In this document: one piece after another, positions 33,111 to 43,000 of the stretch
How positions within the stretch are numbered: the first letter of the stretch is position 1
How the letters are laid out: the number at the start of each line of letters is the position of its first letter
From: Arthrobacter sp. B2a2-09
Lineage (GTDB): Bacteria > Actinomycetota > Actinomycetes > Actinomycetales > Micrococcaceae
Assembly (NCBI RefSeq): GCF_027587375.1
Contig: NZ_JAMXIC010000002.1
Span: 186,001 to 250,000, forward strand
Direction: 5' to 3'
Length of the DNA: 64,000 bases
Program-made: the position numbers and the translations under genes
The notes under the pieces: model-generated
What the model saw: the letters and a program-made list of their open reading frames with translations, nothing else
Told to the model about the DNA's origin: nothing
Databases searched by the model: none

Positions 33111-33926
33111 TTGACACCGGTAGTGAGCCTTCGCGGCGCGGGCCTCCAGTTTGGCCAACGGGCCCTCTGGAAGGACCTCGACGTGGACATCCAGGCGGGT
33201 GAGTTCTTCGCAGTGCTCGGCCCCAACGGCAGCGGCAAGACCAGCTTCCTTAAAGTCCTCCTCGGTTTGCAGCGGCTTCACTCGGGGACGGTGACTGTGG
33301 CCGGACACCCCGTGGAACGGGGCAGCCGAAAGATCGGCTACGTACCGCAGCAGAAGTCCTTTTCTCCGGATACGCCCTTGCGTGCCAGGGACTTGGTTGC
33401 CCTCGGCGTCGACGGCCACCGATGGGGTCTGCGAATCAAGGCCAAAGCCGTCAATGAGCGCGTCGACTCCCTCCTGGACTTGGTGGGGGCGAGTGACTAC
33501 GCCCGCGTGCCGCTGGGTCAATTGTCCGGCGGGGAGCAACAGCGGCTCCGTGTTGCGCAGGCCCTTGCCGCGGAGCCGGAACTCCTGCTCTGCGACGAAC
33601 CGCTGCTGTCCTTGGATTTGAATCACCAACAGGCCGTGAGTGCCCTCATCAACCAGCAATGCCACGAGCGGAACAGCGCCGTGGTGTTCGTGACCCACGA
33701 GATCAACCCGGTTATCGACTACGTGGACCGCGTCCTCTACCTTGCCGGCGGCAGGTTCCGGGTGGGGACACCGGAGGAGGTCATGACCACCGAGGTCCTC
33801 TCCGAGCTTTACAACAGCCGCGTGGAGGTCATTCGCGCGAACGGCAGGATCGTGGTCGTCGGGCTTCCGGACGCCACTACCCACTACCACGATGACGCCC
33901 ACGCCGGTGTGGAGGAAGGTCACTAA
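33111..33926 (+). CDS. znuC: Metal ABC transporter ATP-binding protein
   Basis: 271 residues from TTG at 33111, chosen because GAGGAA lies 5 bases before it. An ATG at 33093 in the same frame has no ribosome site but remains possible. Walker A is GPNGSGKTSFLK, signature LSGGEQQRLRVAQAL, Walker B LLLCDEPLLSLD, and the H-loop VFVTHEIN. The C-terminal end is His/Asp-rich (THYHDDAHAGVEEGH), a likely metal-binding tail. It is adjacent to the permease start. Confidence 0.9.
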   Translation: MTPVVSLRGAGLQFGQRALWKDLDVDIQAGEFFAVLGPNGSGKTSFLKVLLGLQRLHSGTVTVAGHPVERGSRKIGYVPQQKSFSPDTPLRARDLVALGVDGHRWGLRIKAKAVNERVDSLLDLVGASDYARVPLGQLSGGEQQRLRVAQALAAEPELLLCDEPLLSLDLNHQQAVSALINQQCHERNSAVVFVTHEINPVIDYVDRVLYLAGGRFRVGTPEEVMTTEVLSELYNSRVEVIRANGRIVVVGLPDATTHYHDDAHAGVEEGH

Positions 33927-34844
33927 ATGGATTTCGGCAGCATCCTGCACACCATCTTCAACTTTGAAAACTACGGCGAATTGCTGGCGCTGGTCCAGAA
34001 TTCCATCTGGGCCGGGGCGGTACTCGGCCTGCTCGGCGGACTCATAGGCACCTTTGTGATGAAGCGGGACCTCGCTTTCGCGGTGCACGGCATTTCGGAG
34101 TTGTCCTTCGCCGGTGCCTCCTTCGCCCTGCTCATCGGGGCGGACATCATTTTTGGTTCTCTCGCGGGATCCGTCGCGGCTGCGCTGCTTCTGGGACTCA
34201 TGGGCGTCCGGGCGCGGGACAAGAACTCGATCATTGGCGTCATCATGCCGTTCGGGCTGGGCCTGGGCATCTTGTTCCTGGCCCTCTACCAGGGCCGGGC
34301 GGCCAACAAGTTCGGGCTTCTGACCGGCCAGATCGTTTCGGTGGACACTGTTCAGCTCCAGGTCCTGGCAGGCACGGCCGTGGTGGTCATGCTCGCACTG
34401 GCCGCAATATGGCGCCCGCTCAGCTTCGCCAGCGTGGACCCCGAGATGGCGGAAGCCAGGGGAGTGCCTGTCCGTGGCTTGGCGATTGCCTTCATGGTGT
34501 TGCTCGGCGTCAGCGTTGCCCTGTCCATCCAGATAGTTGGCGCGCTTCTGGTGCTGGCCTTGCTGATCACGCCCGCGGCTGCTGCCCTGCGGGTGACCAC
34601 TTCGCCGCGGCTCGTGGTCTTGTGGAGCGTGCTCTTTGCGATCACTGCCACTGTGGGCGGCATCCTCCTGGCGCTCGGCAGCAGGATTCCGATCAGCCCG
34701 TATGTCACCACATTGTCGTTCCTGATCTATGTGGTGTGCCGGATCATCGGCAACGTACGCGCCAAACGGGGAATCAACGGCAGGATAGTGCGTCCCCACG
34801 CAGCCATGGGCCAAGCAGTGGAAGACCAGACGGTAGCTGGCTAG
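33927..34844 (+). CDS. znuB: Metal ABC transporter permease (ABC-3 family)
   Basis: 305 residues with about eight helices. ABC-3 marks are GLIGTFVMKRDLAFAVHGISELSFAGASFALLIG, GVIMPFGLGLGILFLAL and VGALLVLALLITPAAAALRVT. The start directly follows the ATPase stop. The stop TAG and the stop of the convergent Fur-family gene share the tetramer CTAG (34841-34844). Confidence 0.93.
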   Translation: MDFGSILHTIFNFENYGELLALVQNSIWAGAVLGLLGGLIGTFVMKRDLAFAVHGISELSFAGASFALLIGADIIFGSLAGSVAAALLLGLMGVRARDKNSIIGVIMPFGLGLGILFLALYQGRAANKFGLLTGQIVSVDTVQLQVLAGTAVVVMLALAAIWRPLSFASVDPEMAEARGVPVRGLAIAFMVLLGVSVALSIQIVGALLVLALLITPAAAALRVTTSPRLVVLWSVLFAITATVGGILLALGSRIPISPYVTTLSFLIYVVCRIIGNVRAKRGINGRIVRPHAAMGQAVEDQTVAG

Positions 34845-35335
34845 AGCTGGCCCGCCGCCTTCTTTGCGGTGCACTCCGGGCAGAGCCCGAAAATCTCCAC
34901 GGTGTGCGCCACTTCGGTGTAGCCGTTTTCGGCCGCGACCCGGGCTGCCCACGTCTCGACGGCCGGGGCCTCGACCTCGACGGCCTTGCCGCAATTGCGG
35001 CACAGCAGATGGTGGTGGTGGCCCGTCACCGCACAGCGGCGGTAGACGGCTTCACCATCGGCATTTCGAAGCACATCGATCAGGCCGTCGTCGGCAAGCG
35101 ACTGCAGAATGCGGTAAGCCGTGGCCAGGGACACCGACACGCCCTGGTTCTGGAGCAGCCGGTACAGTTCCTGGGTACTCACGAAGTCGTCCAGTTCGTC
35201 CAGGGCGGCGCTGACGGCCAGGCGTTGCTTGGTGACGCGCTGCTCCTTGACGGCGGAATCCTTCGCAGCCGGAAGCGGCTGGGCTGCCGGCCCGGACGTG
35301 GCGGCGTTGGCGCCCTGTGACATTCGTGGACTCAT
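34841..35335 (-). CDS. zur: Fur-family regulator, probably Zur
   Basis: 164 residues from MSPRMSQGANAAT; MSQG four codons on is an alternative. The winged helix reads VTKQRLAVSAALDELDDFVSTQELYRLLQNQGVSVSLATAYRILQSLADDGLIDVL. The regulatory domain has the CAVTGHHHHLLCRNCGKAVEVEAP site and the CPEC pair near the end, giving the structural zinc plus sensory His cluster. It converges on the ABC permease. Together with the palindrome at 31885 it probably represses the uptake operon when zinc is sufficient. Confidence 0.9.
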   Translation of the reverse strand: MSPRMSQGANAATSGPAAQPLPAAKDSAVKEQRVTKQRLAVSAALDELDDFVSTQELYRLLQNQGVSVSLATAYRILQSLADDGLIDVLRNADGEAVYRRCAVTGHHHHLLCRNCGKAVEVEAPAVETWAARVAAENGYTEVAHTVEIFGLCPECTAKKAAGQL

Positions 35336-35446
35336 TTCGATATGGATGTTCGCAAACACCAAGGTTACCAGCCGGCCATGCTTGGAGACCGGCTTGTGCA
35401 CACCGGTTCATGGACACCATTGGAGGCTCGCCCCTAGGCTGGCTGC

Positions 35447-36103
35447 ATGAAGCTCACCAAGTTCACCCATGCTTGTGTCCGCCTGCAAAAGGACAACCAG
35501 GTCCTCGTGATCGACCCCGGGACCTTTTCGGAGTCCGAGGAAGCCCTTGCAGGCGCCCACGCGGTGCTGATCACCCACGAGCACGCGGACCATGTGGACG
35601 CCGACGCCGTCGTCGAAGCCCTCAAGGGAAACCCCGGACTGCAGGTGCACGCACCCTCGGGGGTCGCTTCCCAGCTGGCCGCGAAGGCGGGCGACGACGG
35701 CGGCCGGGTACACGCCGTCGAACCCGGCACATCCTTTGAAGCCGGGGGCTTCGCGATACGTTCCTTCGGAGGGCAGCATGCCCTCATCCACCCGCAGATT
35801 CCGGTAGTGGCCAACATTGGCTACCTTGTGGACGAAAACGTCTTCCACCCGGGGGACTCGTTCGTTGTTCCTGATGGCATTGACGTACAAACCCTGCTGG
35901 TGCCCATTCACGCGCCTTGGTCAAAGGTGGGCGAGGTGGTTGACTTCGTGATCGCGGTCCGCGCACCGAAGGCCTACCCGGTCCACGATGGGCTGCTCAA
36001 CGAACTCGGACGCGGATTGGTGGAAGGCCACGTGACCCGGATCGGTGCGAAGTACGGTACCAGCTATGCGAGGTTGTCGCCGCGGGAATCGGTGGAGGTC
36101 TAG
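35447..36103 (+). CDS. MBL-fold metallo-hydrolase (UlaG-like)
   Basis: 218 residues. The metallo-beta-lactamase motif is LITHEHADHVDAD (~42-54), with further His/Asp ligands in GGQHALI, FHPGDSFVVP and PVHDGLLN. The short single-domain layout resembles the UlaG-like branch of hydrolases that act on small phosphate esters or lactones. Substrate unknown. TAGGCT is followed by six bases and the ATG, so the transcript is probably leaderless. Confidence 0.85.
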   Translation: MKLTKFTHACVRLQKDNQVLVIDPGTFSESEEALAGAHAVLITHEHADHVDADAVVEALKGNPGLQVHAPSGVASQLAAKAGDDGGRVHAVEPGTSFEAGGFAIRSFGGQHALIHPQIPVVANIGYLVDENVFHPGDSFVVPDGIDVQTLLVPIHAPWSKVGEVVDFVIAVRAPKAYPVHDGLLNELGRGLVEGHVTRIGAKYGTSYARLSPRESVEV

Positions 36104-36121
36104 CTCAGTCCGCCGCGCCGT

Positions 36122-37210
36122 CTACATGCTGCTTGGCCACGTGCCCGTCTCGAAGAAGTCGGTCAGCACGGCCTCGTACGGGGCGGGGTCCAGGCCGCGC
36201 TCGGCGATCCAGTCCGGGTTGTAGTAGCTTCCCGCGTAGCGATCGCCGGCGTCGCACATGAGTGACACAATACTGCCTCGCTTTCCCTGGGCCACCATCT
36301 CGGAAACCAGTTGGCAAACACCCCAAAGATTGGTTCCTGTGGAGGGCCCGGCGTGCAGCCCGGCCAACCGGCGCAGCTGCCGCATGGCGGCCACCGAGGC
36401 GGCATCGGGAACCTGGATCATGGTGTCGATGACTGCCGGGACAAAGCTGGGTTCCATGCGCGGCCGTCCGATGCCTTCGATCCTGGACGGCATGCCCGTG
36501 GAGTAGTCCGATACGCCGTCGCGCCAGCCGGGATAGAACGCGGAGTTTTCGGGATCGACCACGGCCAGCCGGGTCGCGTGGCAGTGGTACCGCAAGTACC
36601 GGCCGATCGTGGCGCTGGTTCCGCCGGTGCCGGCGCCCACCACGATCCATTCGGGCACAGGATGCTCTTCGAGGGCGAGCTGTTCGAAGATCGATTCCGC
36701 GATGTTGTTGTTGCCCCGCCAGTCCGTAGCGCGCTCAGCAAAGGTGAATTGGTCCATGTAGTAACCGCCGGACGTCCGCGCAACGTCCTCTGCCATTGCA
36801 TAGACCTCCGAGGCGTGGTCCACCAGGAGGCAGGCGCCGCCGAACTCTTCGATGAGGGCGATCTTTTCCGGGCTGGTGGTTCGGGTCATCACGGCGATGA
36901 ACGGAAGCCCGATCAGCCTGGCGAAGTATGCCTCGGACACCGCGGTGCTCCCGCTGGAAGCCTCCACGATGGTGGTCCCTTCCGTGATCCAGCCGTTGAC
37001 CAGGCCGTAGAGGAAGAGCGACCGGGCCAAGCGATGCTTGAGGCTGCCCGAGCGGTGTGTGGACTCGTCCTTGAGGTAGAGCTGGACACCCCAGTGTTCG
37101 GGGAGCGGCACCGCGTAGAGGTGCGTGTCCGCCGAGCGGTTGTTCTCGGCTTCGATGCGTCGGATTGCTTCGCTGGCCCATGCCCGGTCCTGGTTGCGTA
37201 GAGTGCTCAC
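36122..37210 (-). CDS. cds1: PLP-dependent cysteine synthase-family protein (Cds1-like L-cysteine desulfhydrase)
   Basis: 362 residues from GTG. The PLP lysine is in [17 protein letters not shown] (~52). The phosphate-binding loop is [15 protein letters not shown], and [15 protein letters not shown] matches the Asn/Ser loop. The overall pattern is the Cds1 branch known from Mycobacterium tuberculosis, which breaks cysteine to H2S, pyruvate and ammonia. TAGGCT (37217-37222, minus) is six bases before the start, suggesting a leaderless transcript. It is divergent from a sulfurtransferase gene, so both likely serve sulfur turnover. Confidence 0.82.
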   Translation of the reverse strand: MSTLRNQDRAWASEAIRRIEAENNRSADTHLYAVPLPEHWGVQLYLKDESTHRSGSLKHRLARSLFLYGLVNGWITEGTTIVEASSGSTAVSEAYFARLIGLPFIAVMTRTTSPEKIALIEEFGGACLLVDHASEVYAMAEDVARTSGGYYMDQFTFAERATDWRGNNNIAESIFEQLALEEHPVPEWIVVGAGTGGTSATIGRYLRYHCHATRLAVVDPENSAFYPGWRDGVSDYSTGMPSRIEGIGRPRMEPSFVPAVIDTMIQVPDAASVAAMRQLRRLAGLHAGPSTGTNLWGVCQLVSEMVAQGKRGSIVSLMCDAGDRYAGSYYNPDWIAERGLDPAPYEAVLTDFFETGTWPSSM

Positions 37211-37324
37211 CGATCCAGCCTACCGGCGGAGGCTGCCGCCCAAGGATAGGCTGGAGCCGGTTGGCAGCTGCACGGCAGCAGCTTGGTAGTCGCTTGGTAG
37301 GCGCAGCAAAACGAAGGAGATTTG

Positions 37325-38179
37325 ATGGCCACGATCATGAACGTCACCTCGCTTAAGGACCGCATGGATGCGGGCAAGCGGACTGTGTTGCTCGACGTTC
37401 GGTGGGTGTTGGGCGATCCGCACGGCCATTCGCACTTCCGCCAAGCCCACATTCCAGGCGCAGTCTATGTGGACTTGCATCACGAACTCGCCGATCCCTC
37501 GGCCGAGGGCCAGGGCAGGCACCCGTTGCCGCCCACCGCGGCGCTGCAGCGGAGCGCCCGTGCCTGGGGAATCAACGACGGCGACACCGTGGTTGCCTAC
37601 GACGACAGCGGAAGCACCGCGGCGGCCCGGTTGTGGTGGCTGCTACGGGACGCCGGTTTCCATTCCGTCTTCCTGCTCGACGGCGGATTGGGCGCTTGGC
37701 GCGCCGCCGGCTACCCGTTGGCGCAGGACGAGCAAGCGCCGGTTCCGGGCGACGTGGTGCTTGGGCACGGCCACATGGATGCGATCAGCATGGACGAGGC
37801 AGCGGACTGGCACGGCCGTGGAATCCTTCTCGATGCCCGGGCGGGGGAGCGCTACCGCGGCGAATTCGAACCCATTGATCCCCGCGCGGGACACATTCCC
37901 GGCGCGCTGAGCGCCCCCACCAGCGGAAACCTCGGACCGGACGGTACCTTCCTCCGCGCAGCCCAGCTCCGCAATAGATTTGCTGCCCTGGGCATCGACG
38001 AGGGCAGCAAGGTAGCGGTCTACTGCGGCTCCGGGGTGACGGCAGCCCACGAAATCGCCGCCCTCGAAATCGCCGGATTCAGAGCGGCCCTCTTCCCGGG
38101 CTCCTTTTCGCAGTGGTCCTCGCTCGACTCCAACCCGGTGGCCACCGGAGCAGCGCCCCTGGGTACTCCGGGTCAGTGA
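37325..38179 (+). CDS. sseA: Two-domain sulfurtransferase (rhodanese, 3-mercaptopyruvate type)
   Basis: 284 residues from ATG, with AAGGAG upstream. Two rhodanese domains are seen: RTVLLDVRWVLGDPHGHSHFRQAHIPGAVYVDLHHEL (~20-60) and GILLDARAGERYRGEFEPIDPRAGHIPGAL (~170-200). The active-site loop in the second is YCGSGVTAAHEI. CGSGVTA is the mercaptopyruvate sulfurtransferase type rather than the thiosulfate CRKGVT type. It moves sulfur from 3-mercaptopyruvate to thiols. It is divergent from the cysteine desulfhydrase. Confidence 0.9.
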   Translation: MATIMNVTSLKDRMDAGKRTVLLDVRWVLGDPHGHSHFRQAHIPGAVYVDLHHELADPSAEGQGRHPLPPTAALQRSARAWGINDGDTVVAYDDSGSTAAARLWWLLRDAGFHSVFLLDGGLGAWRAAGYPLAQDEQAPVPGDVVLGHGHMDAISMDEAADWHGRGILLDARAGERYRGEFEPIDPRAGHIPGALSAPTSGNLGPDGTFLRAAQLRNRFAALGIDEGSKVAVYCGSGVTAAHEIAALEIAGFRAALFPGSFSQWSSLDSNPVATGAAPLGTPGQ

Positions 38180-38256
38180 GCCTTGGCCGCAGTGAAGCCG
38201 GAGGAGGTGGCGGCGCAGAGTGGCAAAAAATCCGCCCGCAGGGGTAGCGTCGAAGC

Positions 38257-39447
38257 ATGACTCCCGGACGCCCCGTTCCTCCGCCCCTTGGCAAGCCGCT
38301 CGTCTTGAGTGACGAGACAGCGGACGCCGCACCCGCCACCCCATCAACACCCGCGGCCGCGCAGGGCACGCCGACACTCGCGGCCGCATACGGCGCCACT
38401 TCCGCGGACAGCGGTCTTGTCCCGCTGACCGTGGCCCGCCGCGCTCCCAAGGAAGACGACGTCGAGATCGAGATCGATTTCTGCGGCCTCTGCCACTCCG
38501 ACGTCCACGCGACACGGGGCGAATGGGGGACCCAGAACTATCCGCTCGTCCCGGGCCACGAAATCGTGGGCCGGGTCCGCAGCGTGGGCTCCGCCGTCGA
38601 CGACTTCGCACTGGGAGACGTAGTGGGCGTCGGCTGCCTGGTGGATTCCTGCCGCGAGTGCGACAGCTGCCTCGAAGGGCTGGAGCAATATTGCGAACGC
38701 GGAAACGTGGGCACCTATGGGGTGAAGGACGCCCGGAACGGCGACTCCATCACCCAGGGCGGTTACTCCACCTCGGTAGTGGTTGACCGCCGCTTCGTGC
38801 TGCGCGTGCCGGAGGGCCTTGATCCGGCCGCGGTGGCGCCATTGCTGTGCGCGGGCATCACTACCTACTCTCCGCTGCGCTACTTCGACGTCGAGGAAGG
38901 GGACGTGGTGGGCGTCGTCGGACTCGGCGGACTAGGCCACATGGCGGTAAAGATTGCGAAGGCCATGGGGGCGCAGGTAGTGGTCTTTACCACCTCGGAC
39001 GCCAAGATGGAGGCGGCAATAGAGCTCGGTGCCGACGACGTGATCCTCTCGAAGGACCCCGAGGCCATGGAAGGCGCCAACCGCACCATCGACGTCATTA
39101 TCGACACCGTCGCGGCGCCCCATGACCTGAACCCATATTTCCGCACCCTGCGACTGAACGGCGCCCTCTTCCAATTGGGACTGCCTTCCACCGACATGCC
39201 TCCGGTCAGTCCCGGCGCGCTGATCCGACGCCGGCTCTCGTACGCAGGCTCGTTGATCGGCGGCATTGCCGAGACCCAGGAAATGCTGGACTTCTGTGCC
39301 GAGCACGGCGTCGTCAGCGATGTCGAAGTCGTCACTGCCCGGCAACTCAATGAAGCCTACGACCGCATGGTTGCCGGCGACGTCAAATACCGTTTCGTCC
39401 TCGATACCAAGACCCTTCAGCCCGCTTCGGAAAAGGCAGACGTATGA
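38257..39447 (+). CDS. Zinc-dependent NAD(P) alcohol dehydrogenase (cinnamyl-alcohol/YahK type)
   Basis: 396 residues. Catalytic zinc ligands are in CGLCHSDVH and PGHEIVG; the structural zinc set is CLVDSCRECDSCLEGLEQYC. The cofactor loop is VGVVGLGGLGHMAVKIAKAMGAQVVVFTTS, where Thr-Ser after the second strand favours NADP. An N-terminal extension of ~45 Pro/Ala-rich residues precedes the normal enzyme start (LAAAYGATSAD). TAGCGT six bases before the ATG supports this long start as leaderless. The stop overlaps the HIT gene by 4 bases. Confidence 0.88.
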   Translation: MTPGRPVPPPLGKPLVLSDETADAAPATPSTPAAAQGTPTLAAAYGATSADSGLVPLTVARRAPKEDDVEIEIDFCGLCHSDVHATRGEWGTQNYPLVPGHEIVGRVRSVGSAVDDFALGDVVGVGCLVDSCRECDSCLEGLEQYCERGNVGTYGVKDARNGDSITQGGYSTSVVVDRRFVLRVPEGLDPAAVAPLLCAGITTYSPLRYFDVEEGDVVGVVGLGGLGHMAVKIAKAMGAQVVVFTTSDAKMEAAIELGADDVILSKDPEAMEGANRTIDVIIDTVAAPHDLNPYFRTLRLNGALFQLGLPSTDMPPVSPGALIRRRLSYAGSLIGGIAETQEMLDFCAEHGVVSDVEVVTARQLNEAYDRMVAGDVKYRFVLDTKTLQPASEKADV

Positions 39448-39872
39448 GCACCCTGTTTACCAAGATCATCAACGGCGAGATTCCCGGACGTTTTGTCTGG
39501 AAGGACGACGACGTGGTGGCCTTCCTGACCATCGCGCCGCTTACCGACGGCCACACGCTTGTGGTGCCGCGCAAAGAGGTGGACCGCTGGACTGACGTCC
39601 CCCCTGAGCTCCTCAACAAGGTCATGTCCGTCGCGCAGACAATCGGCAAGGCACAAGTGAAGGCGTTCGGCGCACCACGGGCAGGACTGTCCGTGGTGGG
39701 CTTCGAAGTGGAGCACTTCCACGTGCACGTCTTCCCGGCAACGTCCCTGGCCGATTTCGACTTCGGAACCGTAGAGCACAACCCGGACCCTGCCCGGCTC
39801 GACGCGAATGCGGCGAAACTCCGCGCCGGCCTCGTCGAGGCCGGCCACAGAGAGTCTGTTCCGGCGGACTGA
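39444..39872 (+). CDS. HIT family nucleotide hydrolase
   Basis: 142 residues, normal length. The histidine triad is FEVEHFHVHVFP (~88-99). Upstream are FTKIINGEIPGRFVWKDDDVVAFL and LTDGHTLVVPRKEVDRW. HIT proteins hydrolyse AMP-lysine or similar adenylate conjugates. The start overlaps the dehydrogenase stop (ATGA). It is followed by an elaborate nested palindrome. Confidence 0.92.
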   Translation: MSTLFTKIINGEIPGRFVWKDDDVVAFLTIAPLTDGHTLVVPRKEVDRWTDVPPELLNKVMSVAQTIGKAQVKAFGAPRAGLSVVGFEVEHFHVHVFPATSLADFDFGTVEHNPDPARLDANAAKLRAGLVEAGHRESVPAD

Positions 39873-39900
39873 GGCCTCCCCGGCAACCCGGTTCCGGGGC

Positions 39901-39995
39901 GACGCTCGCTCACCTTTGGCGGAAAAGCCCGAAACCCTCTTGCATAAGATGTGCAGGAGGGTTTCGGCTTGAGGCCTTATAAGTGAGCGAGCGTC
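39901..39995. repeat. Nested palindromic element / bidirectional terminator
   Basis: Outer 13-base perfect inverted arms GACGCTCGCTCAC (39901-39913) and GTGAGCGAGCGTC (39983-39995) enclose an inner hairpin. The inner arms are AAGCCCGAAACCCTC (39925-39939) and GAGGGTTTCGGCTT (39957-39970), with one unpaired base. It lies between convergent HIT and hrpA stops, so the inner hairpin probably terminates both transcripts. Confidence 0.75.
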
Positions 39996-40012
39996 TCAGC
40001 CGGGCACCGCGC

Positions 40013-43000
40013 TTACGCGGGTGCCAGCGCCTGGTTGAGAACCGTCCGGATGCGCTTTTCCGAGACCGAGTAGGCCGTGCCGAGCTCGACGGCGAAAAGG
40101 CTCACGCGTAGTTCCTCAATCATCCAGCGCACCCGGGTTAACTCAGCTCCTGCCCGTCGGCCGGGCAGCAGCGCCGAGACGGCGTCGTCGTAGTCGTCTT
40201 CCAACGCCTGCACGACCGACATGTTCAGCCCGTCACGCTGGACGTTGTTCGGGAGCTTTTCGAGGCGCTTCTCGATTCCGGCCAAATACCGGGGCAGCTG
40301 GCTCAGTTGGGCGTAGCCCGTCCGTGCCACAAACCCGGGGAACACGAGTTGCTCCAGTTGGCTCTTCATGTCATTGAGCGCACTGATCAAGGCGAGGCTC
40401 GTGCTGCCCTTGAGTTGCTTCTCGATCCGCCGGGTGCTCCCCAAGACGCGTTCGACGACGGCCGTCACCGTGAAGACGGTGTCGATCAGTTCCGCACGGA
40501 CCAGCTCGTACAGCGCATCGAACGCCGCCCTGTCCCAAGGAAGTTCGGCCGGAGTCAGCTTGTCGATGGCTGCCAGGACGCAGTCCGCGATCAATGCGCT
40601 CACCGAACCGTGGGGGTTCTGGCTGAACGTCAACTTCTCGGTGTTGTTCAAATGTTCCAGGACGTAGCGGTCCGGGGCGGGAACCCGAAGGGCGAGCAGC
40701 CGGATAACGCCGCCGCGCATTGCCGACTCTTGCTCCGTCCGGGTCTGGAACACGCGCAACGCAACGGATTTTCCCTCGTCTACGAGAGCGGGGAAACCCG
40801 TGACGTCGTGCCCCTTCACCGTGCGCGTCACTTGGCGTTCGATAGCTCCGAAAGTCCACGAGGTGAGTCCGGTTTGCTCGGACAGGAAACCGGCGGCCTG
40901 CGGGGTCGCCCCGCCGCTGCCGTTTCCCCTCGGGGACCCGGGACCTCCGGCGGCGGGTGCGCCCTTCGGGCCTTTGGTGCGTGCCGTCGTCGCAGGTGTT
41001 GCCCCGAGGGATTCGGCGATGGCCCGGCGGGTAGCCGGGGCTAGCTGCTCCTGGAGCGCGGCAAGGTCCTTGCCTTCGTCGAGCACCTTGCCGCGACTGT
41101 CCACTACCTTGAAGCTGACGCGCAGGTGCGCCGGAACGGCGTCCCAATTCCACGATCCCGGAGGAATGATGTGTCCCCGGATACGGCGCAGCACCAGCTC
41201 GAGCGAGGCCTCGAGATTGTCCGAGGCAGGATCGAAGTCAGTTTCCAGGGCAGCAGACGCTTGCCGGGCCACATCCGGGGCCGGCACGAAGTTCTTGCGG
41301 ATGTTTTTTGGCAGCGACTTGATCAAGGCCGTGACGAGCTCCACCCGCTGGCCGGGTATCTGCCATCGGAACGCGGCGTCGTCGAGCTGATTGAGGAACA
41401 GCACGGGAACCTCGGCTGTGACACCGTCCGAGGGATTGGGCGGCGAGCCGGGAGCCACGGGATGGAACTCGTAGCTCAGGGGCAGTTCAAAGCCCTTGTG
41501 CAGCCAGGTTTTCGGGTAGGCAGAATCATCCAAGGCTTCGGCGTCTTCGCTGATAAGCAGCGATTGATCGAAGTCCAACAAGGTAGGGTCCTGCTGGCGG
41601 GCTTCCTTCCACCATTTGTCGAAGTGGCGTTCGGAGACCACGTCCTTGCCGATTCTGGCGTCATAGAACTCGAAAAGCGTGTGGTCGTCCACCAGGATGT
41701 CCCGGCGGCGCATCCGCGTCTCGAGTTCCTCGATCTCGTGGAGCAAGGCGCGGTTACGGTGGAAGAATTTGTGGTGGGTCTTCCAGTCGCCCTCCACGAG
41801 GGCATGCCGGATGAAGAGTTCGCGGGAGAGCTCGGGGTCGACCCTGCCGTAGTTGATACGGCGGTTCGGGATGATGGGAACCCCGTAGAGCATGACCTTC
41901 TCGTGCGCCATGACCGAACCCGTCCGGGTGGACCAGTGAGGCTCACTGTAGGAGCGCTTCACGAGATCCGGTGCAACCTGTTCGGCCCACAAGGGATCGA
42001 ACTTCGCCGCGACCCGGGCCCAGAGCCGGCTTGTTTCAACCAATTCCGCGGCCATGACAAACGCCGGCGACTTCTTGAACAAAGCCGAGCCCGGGAAGAT
42101 GGCGAAACGGCTGCCGCGTGCTCCGGCGTATTCGCGCTTGCGTTCATCCAGCATGCCGATGTGGCTCAGCAGTCCCGAGAGCAAGCTGATGTGGATTCCC
42201 TCGTTGTTGCCTACGGGGTCGGCCTCGCGCTTGTTGTCGATAGTGATGCCCAGCGGCTTGGCGAGCTGGCGCAATTGCTGGAAGAGGTCTTGCCATTCAC
42301 GGACGCGCAGGTAGTTGATGAACTCGTTCCTGCACAGCCGGCGGAACTGCGTGGAGGACAGCTCCTGCTGCTTCTCCTGGATGTAGTTCCACAGGTTCAG
42401 GAACCCGGTGAAGTCCGAGTTCTCGTCCCGGAAGCGTGCGTGCTTCTCCCCTGCAAGCTGCTGCTTGTCGCTCGGGCGCTCGCGCGGATCCTGGATGGTC
42501 AAAGCAGCCGCCAGGATCATGACTTCCTTGACACAGCCGCGCTTCCCTGCCTCCACGATCATTCTGCCGAGCCGAGGGTCCACCGGGAGCTGGGCCAACT
42601 TCTGCCCGACGGCGGTTAGGCCGCCGCTCACGAGCGCGTTGCGGCCGTCGACGGCCGGGGGAGCGCCGCCGTCGCCCGTGCGGGCAGCGCTTAAGGCGCC
42701 GAGTTCGCGCAACAGCGTGACGCCGTCGTTGATGGCTCGGGAGTCCGGCGGCTCAACAAAGGGGAAGTTCTCGACGTCCTTCGGGCCGCGGGCAACACCC
42801 ATGGCCGTCATCTGCAGGATGACCGCGGCGAGGTTGGTTCTCAAGATCTCCGGATCAGTGAACTGGGGGCGGGACTCGAAGTCCTCTTCGGAGTAGAGCC
42901 GGATGGCGATACCCTCGGAGACACGACCACAGCGGCCGGATCGCTGGCTTGCCGATGCCTGTGAAACACGTTCAATCGGCAGCCGTTGCACCTTCGTGCG

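Noticed and set aside
33051..35003. 650-residue minus-strand frame across the ABC transporter genes
   Set aside because: It lies antisense to an ATPase and permease with complete family motifs and shows no domain of its own.
41126..42619. 497-residue plus-strand frame inside hrpA
   Set aside because: Antisense shadow of a well-conserved helicase; no ribosome site or domain.
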